This document shows, piece after piece, positions 1-7,638 of a stretch of DNA of 33,234 bases (position 1 is its first letter; each line of letters opens with the position of its first letter). The notes beneath the pieces were generated by a model that ran no database searches, was not told the origin of the DNA, and saw only the letters and a list, made by a program, of their open reading frames with translations. Source of the DNA: Acidobacteriota bacterium (GTDB lineage Bacteria; Acidobacteriota; UBA6911; JACOSC01). The stretch lies in assembly GCA_016179055.1 (NCBI GenBank), contig JACOSC010000004.1:1-33234 (forward strand). The letters are read 5' to 3'. Made by a program: the position numbers and the translations under genes.

Positions 1-54
1 TATCGAATTGTCACGATTGAAAATGGCCGCTGGGAAAAAGGCTGGTCAAAGTAG
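1..54 (+). CDS. C-terminal end of an unidentified upstream protein (partial)
   Basis: The first 54 bases read without interruption in frame 1 and end at a TAG, giving 17 residues ending in GRWEKGWSK. The composition is protein-like, and the direction matches icd downstream. There is too little sequence to name a family, and the gene would begin before the window. A short open frame at a window edge can also arise by chance, so this is a weak call. Confidence 0.3.
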   Translation, partial: YRIVTIENGRWEKGWSK

Positions 55-129
55 CTGAGAACTCGTCACTCTCAAGATTATAGATGTTTGGCATTTACTC
101 CATAGCGATTGGCGGCGGGGCGCGAAACC

Positions 130-347
130 AATCCCAACGGGATTGCGGAACACAGCCCAGGGTTGGCCGCGTCCCCGCGGCCAACCCTGGGAATGCGATG
201 CGCCATGGATCCAACCCCCAAGGGGTTGCGGCACGACCGAGGAACCGACGCAACCCCGTTGGGGTTGCGAATGTTCGCCGACCTTTTCCCAGGGTAGCTC
301 GTGCCTCGCAACCCTGGGCTTTGAGACAGAATCCCGTTGGGATTCTG
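130..347. repeat. Cluster of six short GC-rich palindromes (REP-like)
   Basis: Six hairpins of two kinds alternate here. Kind A has the core AATCCC/GGGATT or AACCCC/GGGGTT with a 3-nt loop: 130-146 (7-bp stem), 212-228 (7 bp, loop CAA), 249-269 (9 bp, loop GTT) and 327-347 (9 bp, loop GTT). Kind B is built on CCCAGGGT/ACCCTGGG: 156-191, a perfect 16-bp stem with loop TCCC, and 288-318, an 8-bp stem with a 15-nt loop. The order is A-B-A-A-B-A. Several open frames of 60-136 codons cross this stretch on both strands, but they owe their length to the repeats (recurring NPxGV and PGxxA peptides) and are not genes. The layout resembles bacterial REP/BIME elements. No transposase is visible nearby. 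Confidence 0.8.
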
Positions 348-650
348 AAACGGTCAAACTATTTTCAGGAAGTGCCATTCGGGCCTTTATTCATGCGGTC
401 TGTTTGGTTCCGGATCGTCCGGGTTAGGTTACCCCGATTTATTGAGAAGATACAAAAAAGTTGTGGATGGAAGCTCACACGGAGAGGGTCCTAAGCAAGC
501 GCAAAAACCCATGCCCGCCGATCCCTTGTTCTTCAGCCTTGAACGACTAAACGGGAATTGCTGGAAAGCCTCCTGTGTAATCGAGAGTCATTACGTCTCT
601 TATAATCGAGCTTTCGGTGACTGCGAAATAGCTTGAAATCCAGCGAGTGG
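348..650. other. Intergenic stretch without a supported gene
   Basis: Between the palindrome cluster and the icd leader there is no convincing coding sequence. A 64-codon plus-strand frame (442-636) has no ribosome binding site and no recognisable motif. No tRNA, terminator or riboswitch fold was seen. Confidence 0.6.
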
Positions 651-656
651 TATACT
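651..656 (+). promoter_or_regulatory. Possible -10 box for icd (TATACT)
   Basis: TATACT lies 62 bases before the icd ATG. The only good -35-like hexamer, TTGAAA at 633-638, is 12 bases away, too close for a standard sigma-70 promoter. It is either a promoter dependent on -10 contacts or an activator, or a chance match. Confidence 0.3.
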
Positions 657-718
657 AGCATAGCTCTTTGACCGTGGAGAGGCGAATCCACCATCGGCAA
701 AATTTAGAGGAATACTTT

Positions 719-1729
719 ATGAAGTATACGATTACACTGGTCCCGGGCGACGGCATCGGTCCCGAAGTAACGGCGGCCGTGGTAGAGATTTTTAAGGCGG
801 CGGGGTTGCAGATTGAGTGGGAACCCTACATGGCAGGAGCGCAAGCCCTATTGAATTATGGAACAACCTTGCCGAAAGCGCTGCTGGATTCTATTGAAAA
901 AAACAAACTGGCGCTGAAGGGACCGCTTACCACGCCGATCGGTCATGGTTTTGCCAGTGCCAATGCCGAATTGCGCCGGGTGCTTGATCTTTATGCCAAT
1001 GTCCGACCGGTGCGCAATTTGCCCGGCGTTCCCGCTCGTTATGAAAACGTCGATATTATACTGATACGCGAGAATACGGAGGATTTGTACTCGGGCATAG
1101 AACACGTCGTGGTTCCCGGAGTCGTGGAAAGCCTCAAGATCATCACGGAAAAAGCTTCTACGCGCATTGCGCGCTACGCCTTTGAATGGGCTCAACGTTC
1201 CCACCGAAAAAAAATCGCGGCGATTCACAAGGCCAACATCATGAAGCTTAGCGACGGTCTTTTTCTCGATTGCTGCCGTCGTGTGGCGGCGGAGTACCAG
1301 GAAATTAAGTATAGCGAGGTTATTGTCGATAACGCTTCCATGCAATTGATCCTCAATCCTGGGCAGTTTGATGTGATGCTCTTGGAGAATTTATACGGCG
1401 ATATCATGTCCGACGCCGCGGCGGGCTTGGTCGGCGGTTTGGGCGTAGTGCCGAGCGCCAACATTGGGATCGATTATGCCGTTTTCGAAGCCGTCCACGG
1501 CAGCGCGCCGGACATTGTTGGACAAAACGCCGCCAATCCTACGGCCATACTGCTCTCCGGGTTAATGATGCTCGACCATATTGGGGAAACCGCTACTAGC
1601 GTGCGCATCTACAAGGCCCTGCTCAGCGTTCTAGCGGAGCGCAAGTCGATTACTCGCGACCTTGGCGGACAGGCCACCACTACAGAATATACGGCGGCCA
1701 TTATTCAAGCGCTGGAGGACGAAGCCTAG
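719..1729 (+). CDS. icd: NAD-dependent isocitrate dehydrogenase
   Basis: A member of the isocitrate/isopropylmalate dehydrogenase family, 336 residues, the usual size for the compact NAD-type enzyme, which oxidatively decarboxylates isocitrate to 2-oxoglutarate. Visible motifs are the N-terminal LVPGDGIGPEV (7-17), the substrate loop FASANAELRR (78-87), NVRP (94-97), RENTEDLYSGIEH (117-129), the lysine of HKANIMK (170-176), NLYGDIMSD (224-232) and EAVHGSAPD (257-265). The loop and the ENTEDLYSGIEH signature favour isocitrate over 3-isopropylmalate. The position usually occupied by MPNLYGD reads LENLYGD here. An upstream TTG (668) would add 17 residues, but GAGG about 8 bases before the ATG and family alignment support 719. 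It lies 33 bases upstream of lipB, which fits a TCA/2-oxo-acid dehydrogenase context. Homoisocitrate dehydrogenase is a less likely alternative. Confidence 0.87.
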   Translation: MKYTITLVPGDGIGPEVTAAVVEIFKAAGLQIEWEPYMAGAQALLNYGTTLPKALLDSIEKNKLALKGPLTTPIGHGFASANAELRRVLDLYANVRPVRNLPGVPARYENVDIILIRENTEDLYSGIEHVVVPGVVESLKIITEKASTRIARYAFEWAQRSHRKKIAAIHKANIMKLSDGLFLDCCRRVAAEYQEIKYSEVIVDNASMQLILNPGQFDVMLLENLYGDIMSDAAAGLVGGLGVVPSANIGIDYAVFEAVHGSAPDIVGQNAANPTAILLSGLMMLDHIGETATSVRIYKALLSVLAERKSITRDLGGQATTTEYTAAIIQALEDEA

Positions 1730-1762
1730 CGGCCGCGCGATTGATTTCCCAGCCAGGTAACT

Positions 1763-2479
1763 ATGAATCGTATTGTGCAGGTGATTGATGTCGGCTGTAT
1801 GCCGTACGAAACGGCATGGATGCTGCAAAAGCAGATCGTTGCCGCTAAGCGTCAGCGACCGTTCCCGGATATTTTGCTCTTGGCTGAGCATCCGCCCGTA
1901 TATACTATCGGTCGCCGCGGCGGTGAGCAACACTTGCTGCTTTCCAAAGAATTGCTGGCCGAGCGCGGAATCCCTATATTTAATGTCGAACGCGGGGGCG
2001 ATATTACGTTCCATGGACTCGGCCAATTGGTGGGCTATCCGATCCTGAATTTGAAATATTTTCGAACGGACGTGCATTGGTACTTAAGGCAATTGGAGGA
2101 AGTTATTATGGCGACCCTGCGCCAATTCCATATGGACGCCAAGCGATGGCCGGGGTTAACCGGCGTCTGGGTTGGCGACGCCAAAGTGGCCGCCATTGGA
2201 ATCAGCGTGCACGGCTGGATTACCATGCACGGATTTGCATTGAACATATCGACGGACTTGACTCATTTTGACGATATTGTTCCATGTGGAATTCGCGGGA
2301 AGCGAGTCGGAGCTATGGCGAGCTGTTTGGGGAAGCCCATACAAAGGCAGGCGGTGGCGGAAACATTAATCAACGCCTTTGGCGCCGTATTTGAAACGGA
2401 AATACAGGTGAGTTCTGCGCGTGAGCTGGACATGGCGCTCGAATTCGCCTCACCGGCGGATCATTGCGCGAATGTTTAG
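1763..2479 (+). CDS. lipB: Octanoyl-[acyl carrier protein]:protein octanoyltransferase LipB
   Basis: LipB moves the octanoyl group from acyl carrier protein to lipoyl domains of 2-oxo-acid dehydrogenases and the glycine cleavage H protein, in the cytoplasm. The 238-residue protein has the family landmarks: EHPPVYTIGRR (42-52), RGGDITFHGLGQLVGYP (77-93), the lysine of KVAAIGI (K141) and the cysteine of PCGI (C175). K141 and C175 correspond to the family's catalytic pair. One deviation is GLGQ where most homologues have GPGQ. The last 25 or so residues after ETEIQ form an unremarkable tail. The start ATG has a weak AGG about 5 bases upstream. lipA follows 87 bases downstream, so the two steps of lipoate assembly are adjacent. 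Confidence 0.93.
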   Translation: MNRIVQVIDVGCMPYETAWMLQKQIVAAKRQRPFPDILLLAEHPPVYTIGRRGGEQHLLLSKELLAERGIPIFNVERGGDITFHGLGQLVGYPILNLKYFRTDVHWYLRQLEEVIMATLRQFHMDAKRWPGLTGVWVGDAKVAAIGISVHGWITMHGFALNISTDLTHFDDIVPCGIRGKRVGAMASCLGKPIQRQAVAETLINAFGAVFETEIQVSSARELDMALEFASPADHCANV

Positions 2480-2566
2480 CGAGTCACCCTACAAACCCAT
2501 TCAGCCGATGATTGTCGACAGGCCGGCGCCTAACCCGCCAATCAAAGCAAGGTGGAGGTCATTATT

Positions 2567-3580
2567 ATGAGCCTGGTCAATATAACGGCACCGCGCCGAC
2601 GCCATCCGGAATGGCTCAAGGTAAAATTGCCTTCGGGTGAAAATTATACACGGCTGAAGGGGATCATGCGATCAATGAGTTTGCACACCGTGTGCGAGGA
2701 GGCCCGCTGCCCGAACACGGGCGATTGTTGGGGTCGGGGGATCGCGACATTTATGATCCTCGGAGAAATTTGCACGCGCGGCTGCCGCTATTGCTCGGTT
2801 AGCAAAGGCAAGCCGGCAGAGGTTGATGTTAATGAACCGGAGCGGGTTGCCCAAGCGGTTAATCAAATGGGTTTGCGGCATGTCGTTATCACTTCGGTTG
2901 ACCGTGATGACTTGCCGGACGGAGGCGCCCTTATTTTTGCCGAGACGATTCGGAAGATAAGAGCGTCGTCCCCGGACTGCCGAATTGAAGTGTTGATTCC
3001 CGATTTCCGAGGTGATGCGCACGCTCTGCAAACCGTGATGGACGCCGAGCCCTATATACTTAATCACAACACGGAAACGGTGCCGCGACTCTATAAGACC
3101 GTGCGACCGGGGGGGAAATACGCGGTCAGTCTAGAACTCCTGCGACGGGCCAAAGCCTACAATACCAAAGTGATAACAAAGACCGGACTCATGGTGGGGT
3201 TGGGAGAGGAGGCGGAGGAAATTATAACCGTTATGCGCGACTTGGTGGCCCAACACGTGGATATAGTAACGCTCGGGCAATATTTACAGCCCAGCGCCGG
3301 GCATCTGCCGGTTAAGCGCTATTATCGTCCTGACGAATTCACCGCCTTACAACAAGTGGGCGAGCAGCTTGGGCTGGCGCACGTCGAGGCGGGGCCGTTG
3401 GTACGCAGTTCCTATCACGCCGATGAGCAGGTGGTCCGCATGACCGGAGCGAAGCCGTACCCTAAGGCGGCTATCGATCAAGCCGGAGGCCTACCGATTA
3501 GTGTGTCGTCCCTGGGAGGGAAAGAATCAGCTAGGGATTGTCAACATCGTTGCACAAAGGACCACAGAGGGAGTACGTAA
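2567..3580 (+). CDS. lipA: Lipoyl synthase LipA, with an unusual C-terminal tail
   Basis: A radical SAM enzyme that inserts two sulfurs into protein-bound octanoyl chains made by LipB. The auxiliary cluster cysteines are C43, C48 and C54 ([12 protein letters not shown]). The radical SAM CxxxCxxC is C69, C73 and C76 (CTRGCRYC). The C-terminal RSSYH serine motif is at 280-284. The ATG at 2567 is chosen over a GTG at 2552 because GGAGG lies 8 bases before it. At 337 residues the protein is longer than most LipA, and everything after about residue 295 (roughly 40 residues, Gly/Ser/Lys-rich with a stray CQHRC) is not typical of the family. The stop is only 88 bases from the minus-strand restriction island, so the tail may be an altered or read-through end produced when that island arrived. 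That is an inference. Confidence 0.93.
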   Translation: MSLVNITAPRRRHPEWLKVKLPSGENYTRLKGIMRSMSLHTVCEEARCPNTGDCWGRGIATFMILGEICTRGCRYCSVSKGKPAEVDVNEPERVAQAVNQMGLRHVVITSVDRDDLPDGGALIFAETIRKIRASSPDCRIEVLIPDFRGDAHALQTVMDAEPYILNHNTETVPRLYKTVRPGGKYAVSLELLRRAKAYNTKVITKTGLMVGLGEEAEEIITVMRDLVAQHVDIVTLGQYLQPSAGHLPVKRYYRPDEFTALQQVGEQLGLAHVEAGPLVRSSYHADEQVVRMTGAKPYPKAAIDQAGGLPISVSSLGGKESARDCQHRCTKDHRGST

Positions 3581-3668
3581 TCCGATCTTCTTCCGATCCG
3601 ACAAGACCATATGCGGTTACATCTTTTGCTCTTTCTATAGCAATGTGCATTTGAATGCAGGTGTATGT

Positions 3669-4520
3669 TTAGGCTCTCGCTCTCGCAAGTCGCACCCATT
3701 CCCGTACTATCTCTGGTAGCCTCTCCACAACCTCATAGCCGAATAATACTTCATCCACATATCCCATATGAAGCATATCAATTATTCGACACAAATATGA
3801 GCGTCCACATACCCACCAAGTATAATGAGCATCCGCGATCAGATAGTGCTTTACGTCAATCTGTTCGTGCTCTCGAAGCTCTTCCAATTCCATTCCATCA
3901 AGCAGTGTCTCGTAAACTCCATCCGCTACCCGACTGCCAAATGTTGTAGTGTAATAGTACTCTTTGATTTCCCAAACCGCGATCGGGTTAACCACATTTG
4001 GGAAGGCGCCATCCATGCGCCTTGCCAGTGTGCGAAGCGGAACCCCATGCCGGGTAATAGTGGTTAGTTTTCTTGGGTCGTAGTGGCATGGGAAACCTTC
4101 AGCGTTTGCCTCAACAAGCATGTTTACTATGCCGGTCAGGTAGGCAAAAGCTTTTTTCTCCCCTCCCTGCTTATTCATCGGAATTGGACAACGTGGGGAC
4201 AGCCTTGTTCGCAATTGCTCAAAAACCTCCTTCGCTCGCTCAACATCCATCAAGCGTGGCTCTGCATACTTGCCCAAAACATCAGCCCGGTATCTAAAGT
4301 AAGCAAGAAGGGTTGCGCCGAATTCGGCCGGTTCCTCGCGGTCATTCATAATGTGCTCTGTGCTTAGGCCGATCTTTTGCAAGCGCCGTCTGATCTCAGA
4401 AAGATTAGGAACTTTGATCTGCTTAGTTTCGCGATCCGTATAGTTTCTTTCCTGGCTGATAGAGCGCACATGTGCCCAGAAAGATTTAGGTTGCCGAAGG
4501 AACTGTTCCGATGGCTTCAC
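3669..4520 (-). CDS. Putative type II restriction endonuclease (PD-(D/E)xK-like)
   Basis: 283 residues, family name not recognised. Context drives the call: the gene overlaps a small XRE regulator by 4 nt (GTGA) and lies back to back with a DNA adenine methyltransferase, the standard regulator-nuclease/methylase layout. A nuclease-like motif is visible: D170, then 13 residues, then E184-I-K186 in a predicted strand-like run AVWEIKEYYY, followed by TTTFGSRVADG. This fits D-x(n)-ExK of the PD-(D/E)xK fold. The N-terminal half is charged and helical, possibly for DNA recognition. No signal peptide or membrane segment is seen. The start is GTG, with translation probably coupled to the regulator. 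The product could instead be another methylase-linked protein. The motif reading is by eye, so function is inferred. Confidence 0.6.
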   Translation of the reverse strand: MKPSEQFLRQPKSFWAHVRSISQERNYTDRETKQIKVPNLSEIRRRLQKIGLSTEHIMNDREEPAEFGATLLAYFRYRADVLGKYAEPRLMDVERAKEVFEQLRTRLSPRCPIPMNKQGGEKKAFAYLTGIVNMLVEANAEGFPCHYDPRKLTTITRHGVPLRTLARRMDGAFPNVVNPIAVWEIKEYYYTTTFGSRVADGVYETLLDGMELEELREHEQIDVKHYLIADAHYTWWVCGRSYLCRIIDMLHMGYVDEVLFGYEVVERLPEIVREWVRLARARA

Positions 4521-4759
4521 GATAGCGCTGTCTCGAATTTGCGGGTAAATTCTTCTAACGAAACACCTACTTCTCTACAGATTTGCCGAAGCTCAACCAT
4601 ATCTAATCGCCGTTCCCCCGACTCATACTTGCTCACAAAAGATTGGGGTTGTCCCAGCCGCTCAGCAAGTTCGGCTTGGCTTAACCGCGCATCCAGCCGA
4701 ATCTGGCGGAGCAATATTTGCAATTTCTCATGCTGGATTGTAAACACGCTCTTAGTCAC
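4517..4759 (-). CDS. XRE-family regulator of the restriction-modification locus (controller-protein-like)
   Basis: A single helix-turn-helix domain protein of 80 residues from a GTG at 4759. The Cro/C1-type HTH is clear: LSQAELAERLGQPQSFVSKYESGERRLD, read as two adjoining pieces, followed by VELRQICREVGVSLEEF. Its size matches controller (C) proteins, which time nuclease expression after a restriction-modification system enters a cell. A TTG at 4795 would add 12 residues (GYFSILLYTFA) but lies within the proposed -35 box. The GTG falls about where transcription from the TATACT box should begin, so the message is probably leaderless, a known habit of C-protein genes. It overlaps the putative nuclease gene by 4 nt. 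It probably binds the 10-bp repeats immediately upstream, although no classical C-box was recognised. Confidence 0.82.
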   Translation of the reverse strand: MTKSVFTIQHEKLQILLRQIRLDARLSQAELAERLGQPQSFVSKYESGERRLDMVELRQICREVGVSLEEFTRKFETALS

Positions 4760-4761
4760 AG

Positions 4762-4791
4762 CAAAAGTATACAAAAGTATTGAAAAATATC
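4762..4791. promoter_or_regulatory. Tandem 10-bp repeats, candidate operator
   Basis: Three consecutive decamers, CAAAAGTATA (4762), CAAAAGTATT (4772) and GAAAAATATC (4782), sit at exactly one helical turn each. A weaker fourth copy, CCAAAATAGG, follows at 4792. They cover the regulator -10 box on the minus strand and the methylase -35 box on the plus strand. A bound protein, most simply the adjacent XRE protein, could therefore affect both promoters. Binding itself is inferred. Confidence 0.55.
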
Positions 4792-4795
4792 CCAA
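4766..4795 (-). promoter_or_regulatory. Promoter of the regulator-nuclease operon
   Basis: On the minus strand, TTGGGA (4795-4790) and TATACT (4771-4766) are separated by 18 bases. Transcription should begin near 4760-4759, at the GTG of the regulator, implying a leaderless message. Confidence 0.5.
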
Positions 4796-4808
4796 AATAG
4801 GATATTAT
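4780..4808 (+). promoter_or_regulatory. Promoter of the DNA methyltransferase
   Basis: TTGAAA (4780-4785) and TATTAT (4803-4808) are separated by 17 bases, a close match to the sigma-70 consensus. It overlaps the divergent regulator promoter and the 10-bp repeats. The predicted start near 4815 leaves a leader of about 43 bases before the ATG. Confidence 0.55.
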
Positions 4809-4857
4809 ACGGTGGTTCGAGACGATCAAATTCGGCGGTGTGAATAGGGAGATATAC

Positions 4858-5736
4858 ATGCAGTATACTTTGATTCCGGAGATTAGCCGTCGTTGTATCG
4901 AGCCTCTTAGAGGCCAACTCCTAAAGTGGGTCGGCAATAAACAGCGCTTCGCCCCTGAGATCATCAATCACTTCCCAAGTCAGTTTGGTACTTATTTTGA
5001 GCCGTTTCTCGGAAGCGGTGCCATACTTGCAACTCTGGTGCCAACACGCGCCGTCGGTTCAGATATCTTTCAACCATTAATGGAAATCTGGCAAACCCTC
5101 CATCAAGACCCAGATGTACTTAAGGAATGGTATACTCAGCGATGCCACACGATGATGAAGGGCGACAAGCTTGCTGAATATGAACGAATTAAAGCCTCAT
5201 ACAATACAAACCCAAACGGAGCGGATTTGCTCTTCCTTTGCCGGGCTTGTTATGGCGGGGTGGTCCGTTTCCGTCAGGCGGATGGGTATATGTCTACTCC
5301 CTGTGGAATTCATATGCCTATTGCACCAAAATCCTTTACGCGCCGCGTTGACGAGTGGTACCGACGCACGAAAGGCACACAATTTCTCACGCTGGATTTT
5401 CAAGAGGCCATGACCATGGCAAAACCAGGCGATTTGATCTATTGTGATCCACCTTATCTGCATAGCCAGGGTATTTTGTATGGTGCGCAAACATTTGACT
5501 TAAAGCGGTTGTTTAAAACTATCGAGTGGTGCAAGTCGCAACAGGTTTATGTGGTGCTTAGCATTGATGGTACGAAGCGCTCAGGGGACTTCCTCTGCGA
5601 AATTCCAATTCCGGGTGGACTATTCGAGCGTGAAGTACTGGTCAATTGTGGACGTTCCATGCTAAAGCGATTTCAGATGGGGGGACAAACAATGAAAAGT
5701 GAAGTAGTCGCCGATCGTCTTTTGCTGACGTACTAG
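4858..5736 (+). CDS. D12-class DNA N6-adenine methyltransferase (Dam/M.DpnIIA-type)
   Basis: Transfers a methyl group from S-adenosylmethionine to adenine N6 in a specific DNA site, protecting host DNA from the partner nuclease. 292 residues. Motif X is LLKWVGNK (21-28), motif I is FEPFLGSGA (48-56) and motif IV is DPPY (197-200). An ACYGG-type stretch at about 130-135 and the order X-I-target-recognition-IV place it in the D12 (alpha) group that includes Dam and M.DpnIIA. The ATG at 4858 is preferred over a GTG at 4840 because AGGGAG ends 6 bases before it. The target may be GATC-like given the family, but cannot be read from sequence. It is transcribed divergently from the regulator-nuclease pair, so its promoter can be controlled separately. 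Confidence 0.88.
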   Translation: MQYTLIPEISRRCIEPLRGQLLKWVGNKQRFAPEIINHFPSQFGTYFEPFLGSGAILATLVPTRAVGSDIFQPLMEIWQTLHQDPDVLKEWYTQRCHTMMKGDKLAEYERIKASYNTNPNGADLLFLCRACYGGVVRFRQADGYMSTPCGIHMPIAPKSFTRRVDEWYRRTKGTQFLTLDFQEAMTMAKPGDLIYCDPPYLHSQGILYGAQTFDLKRLFKTIEWCKSQQVYVVLSIDGTKRSGDFLCEIPIPGGLFEREVLVNCGRSMLKRFQMGGQTMKSEVVADRLLLTY

Positions 5737-6159
5737 AGCGGCTTGCAATCGTGGGCTATACATCATAATTGCTAACGTAAAGCATTGGTCCCTGTTGGTG
5801 ATGTGTATCCAGTAGAACCCAATCGCTTGTAGCTCGGTATGGACCCGACCCTTAAATAAATAGAGTCGAGTATATGCTGTTCTCTACAAACTTAGCTTGT
5901 AACCGTTCATGGGGGGTAAGATATCAGATGAGCGGTCGAGGGTGATAGGATGGCGAACTGATTAGAGCCTGAGTACATTAGTTATTGCCGAGCTCCTACT
6001 CATGATTTCCGTCAACGATTCATCGCGCACGCAGCGGCGTGTTCAATGCTTAATCGCGGATATTATACGGCTGATGTCGCAACTGGAGACCGAGATATTG
6101 GTGCAGCGAGAGCAAAACCGTGGGCATTTGGACGCGTCCCCAAAGTGACCCAAGTGATT
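5737..6159. other. Intergenic stretch after the methyltransferase
   Basis: 423 bases with no confident gene, no hairpin plus T-run terminator and no recognisable insertion-sequence end. The only coding-like piece is a 48-codon frame at its right end, listed separately. It marks the right edge of the restriction island, so remnants of an integration event may be hidden here. Confidence 0.5.
6002..6148 (+). CDS. Very small hypothetical frame, 48 codons
   Basis: The frame is ATG at 6002 to TGA at 6148. The peptide contains an amphipathic run, LIADIIRLMSQLETEILVQ, that looks more protein-like than the surrounding frames. The frame stays open upstream to about 5966 without another ATG. There is no ribosome binding site and no family was recognised. 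It may be a decayed gene fragment or chance. Confidence 0.15.
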   Translation: MISVNDSSRTQRRVQCLIADIIRLMSQLETEILVQREQNRGHLDASPK

Positions 6160-7152
6160 TTATTTTAAATCGGCATAGGTAAATTTCTTGCTGACTTTCT
6201 CATAAGGTTTCCCGTCCACTTCGACGTAAGGATAGATGAAAAAATTAAGCGGCTTGCCTTTCTGGGGCGGTTCTAATTGAATATCTCGGCCCGTCGAAAA
6301 AAGAACTCGATTCTCATCATGAGCGCCGAAAAAATACTCCTTCTTAGATGGATTCTTGGAGGCTTCGGAGCAATCCACGGGTATCCACCCCTTCAAACTT
6401 AAGTAGAATTGTGCCCAACAGTGATAGCCCCCGATTTCTCCACGGCCTCGTTGTTCGGGCAGTGGAAACCCAATCTCAAACTTGGCGGGGATCCCAACCG
6501 CGCGACAAAACCCGACAAACATGGCGTGGAAATCAGAACAGTTGCCTTTTTTTATGTCGCACGCATAAAGGATATCGCCGCGGCCCCATCCCGATCCGCT
6601 CTTATCATACTTCACATTGGCAACCGTGTAGTCATAGATGGCGCGTGCGCGTGCCGGCGGCGTTGGTTTTTCGAGAGTGATTTCCATAGCCAGCTTCTTT
6701 ATCTTGCCATCGACCGGCATTAAATTATCGGACTGCAGGAAACGACCCAATTGCGCTTCCGGCTTTTTTTCAGAGAGGGACTCATTAATCTTCCGCAAAT
6801 TTTCCCGGCGGTTGACCTGGAATTTCATACTCAACGAGGCCGTGGCCGAGGGCGGATGGTCGAGCCCAATATAAAGCATTGAGTTGCCATAGACAGGATC
6901 CTTGGTTACCGTCGCCTGGTACGGACTCTTGATCTCCATGTGGCTGATTTCCTGGTTCTCATCGCTAGTGGGATAAGGGATCCAAATATCCATGCGTTCC
7001 GTACCGGACGGAATATCGGTGATATCGGTTTGGTAAGTAAATTCAAAACGCCGCTCCATGAGCGGACGATTCATCGGTACGGTTTTGGATAAAATGAGCG
7101 TGGATAGAATAATCAAGATAGCCGTGGTCCCCATCCAGTATAATTTCTTCAT
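6160..7152 (-). CDS. Exported transglutaminase-like (cysteine protease fold) protein
   Basis: 330 residues with an N-terminal hydrophobic segment (about 5-22, WMGTTAILIILSTLILS) after MKK, so it is secreted or anchored with its bulk outside the cytoplasm. Residues 35-160 look like a beta-rich domain. The transglutaminase core follows, with a full Cys-His-Asp triad: C205 in GNCSDFHAMF, H244 in GGYHCWAQF and D260 in WIPVDCSEA. The family includes bacterial peptidases, amidases and cross-linking enzymes, so the substrate cannot be given. The start is well set: GGAGG lies 9 bases upstream of the ATG on the minus strand, and a nearer upstream ATG hits a stop after three codons. It stands alone, divergent from rpmE, with no operon partner in view. 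Confidence 0.85.
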   Translation of the reverse strand: MKKLYWMGTTAILIILSTLILSKTVPMNRPLMERRFEFTYQTDITDIPSGTERMDIWIPYPTSDENQEISHMEIKSPYQATVTKDPVYGNSMLYIGLDHPPSATASLSMKFQVNRRENLRKINESLSEKKPEAQLGRFLQSDNLMPVDGKIKKLAMEITLEKPTPPARARAIYDYTVANVKYDKSGSGWGRGDILYACDIKKGNCSDFHAMFVGFCRAVGIPAKFEIGFPLPEQRGRGEIGGYHCWAQFYLSLKGWIPVDCSEASKNPSKKEYFFGAHDENRVLFSTGRDIQLEPPQKGKPLNFFIYPYVEVDGKPYEKVSKKFTYADLK

Positions 7153-7638
7153 CGATTCATGCCTCCTAGACTACATGCTGAGCGGCGAGGAGTCCGAGAA
7201 CGAAATTCCTGCCGATAAGGCTAGAGTTTCTCCAATGTTCCTGCTTCTACAGACCGGGAGCGGTAGCGACCGGGTGCGCCCTCTTTCGCACAGGGCCGAC
7301 CCGGTCTGTTATTTTATGACCGTTCAAAGTATAGATACCAGACCCCCGACTTTAGATGTCTGACCTTTTCAGACACTTGATCTCAGATTCCAGCCTTTGC
7401 TCCTGTCTGTTGTCTCGCGTCCAGATCGCAGCTAAAGTTTAGAGGGCCGCCCACACCGTGTCAAATAGATATTTACGATAGAAAAGGCGTATACTATAGG
7501 CGGGCTTGGCAGTGGACAATGGTAAACCTTACACGTCGCGTACTAATGAGGGGATTTATGTAACGGGGCCGCCAACGTTCCGCCAGCGTATGATGAATAG
7601 ATCCGGGCGCAGGAATTGCTGTTCCTGATGCGCACTGG
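7153..7638. other. Intergenic stretch between the transglutaminase gene and the rpmE promoter
   Basis: 486 bases without a supported gene. It holds the large inverted repeat at 7249-7309, a smaller hairpin TGTCTGA/TCAGACA at 7357-7375 (5-nt loop), and a TATACT at 7490-7495 lacking a properly spaced -35. A 101-codon frame at 7058-7363 is a shadow of the minus-strand gene plus the repeat. Confidence 0.6.
7249..7309. repeat. Solitary 61-bp nested hairpin
   Basis: A perfect 10-bp inverted repeat, ACAGACCGGG (7249-7258) and CCCGGTCTGT (7300-7309), encloses a second stem GTGCG (7274-7278)/CGCAC (7287-7291). The sequence after it is T-rich (TTATTTTATG). It could act as a terminator-like or structured RNA element for either flanking gene, or be one copy of a dispersed palindromic repeat. 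No second copy was found in this window. Confidence 0.6.

Noticed and set aside
46..494. Several open frames of 60-136 codons on both strands over the palindrome cluster
   Set aside because: They encode repeated NPxGV-type peptides produced by the palindromes in every frame, lack ribosome binding sites and overlap each other.
442..636. 64-codon plus-strand frame before icd
   Set aside because: No recognisable motif, no ribosome binding site and unremarkable composition.
3240..3270. CACGTG cores at 3255, 28396 and 32142 as further parS sites
   Set aside because: The flanking bases do not match parS beyond the core, and all lie inside coding sequence.
3501..3719. 72-codon plus-strand frame spanning the end of lipA and the end of the nuclease gene
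   Set aside because: It overlaps two genes in other frames and shows no motif; it does not restore a better LipA end.
4840..4857. GTG 4840 as the methyltransferase start
   Set aside because: AGGGAG is correctly spaced for ATG 4858, and the extra six residues are not needed.
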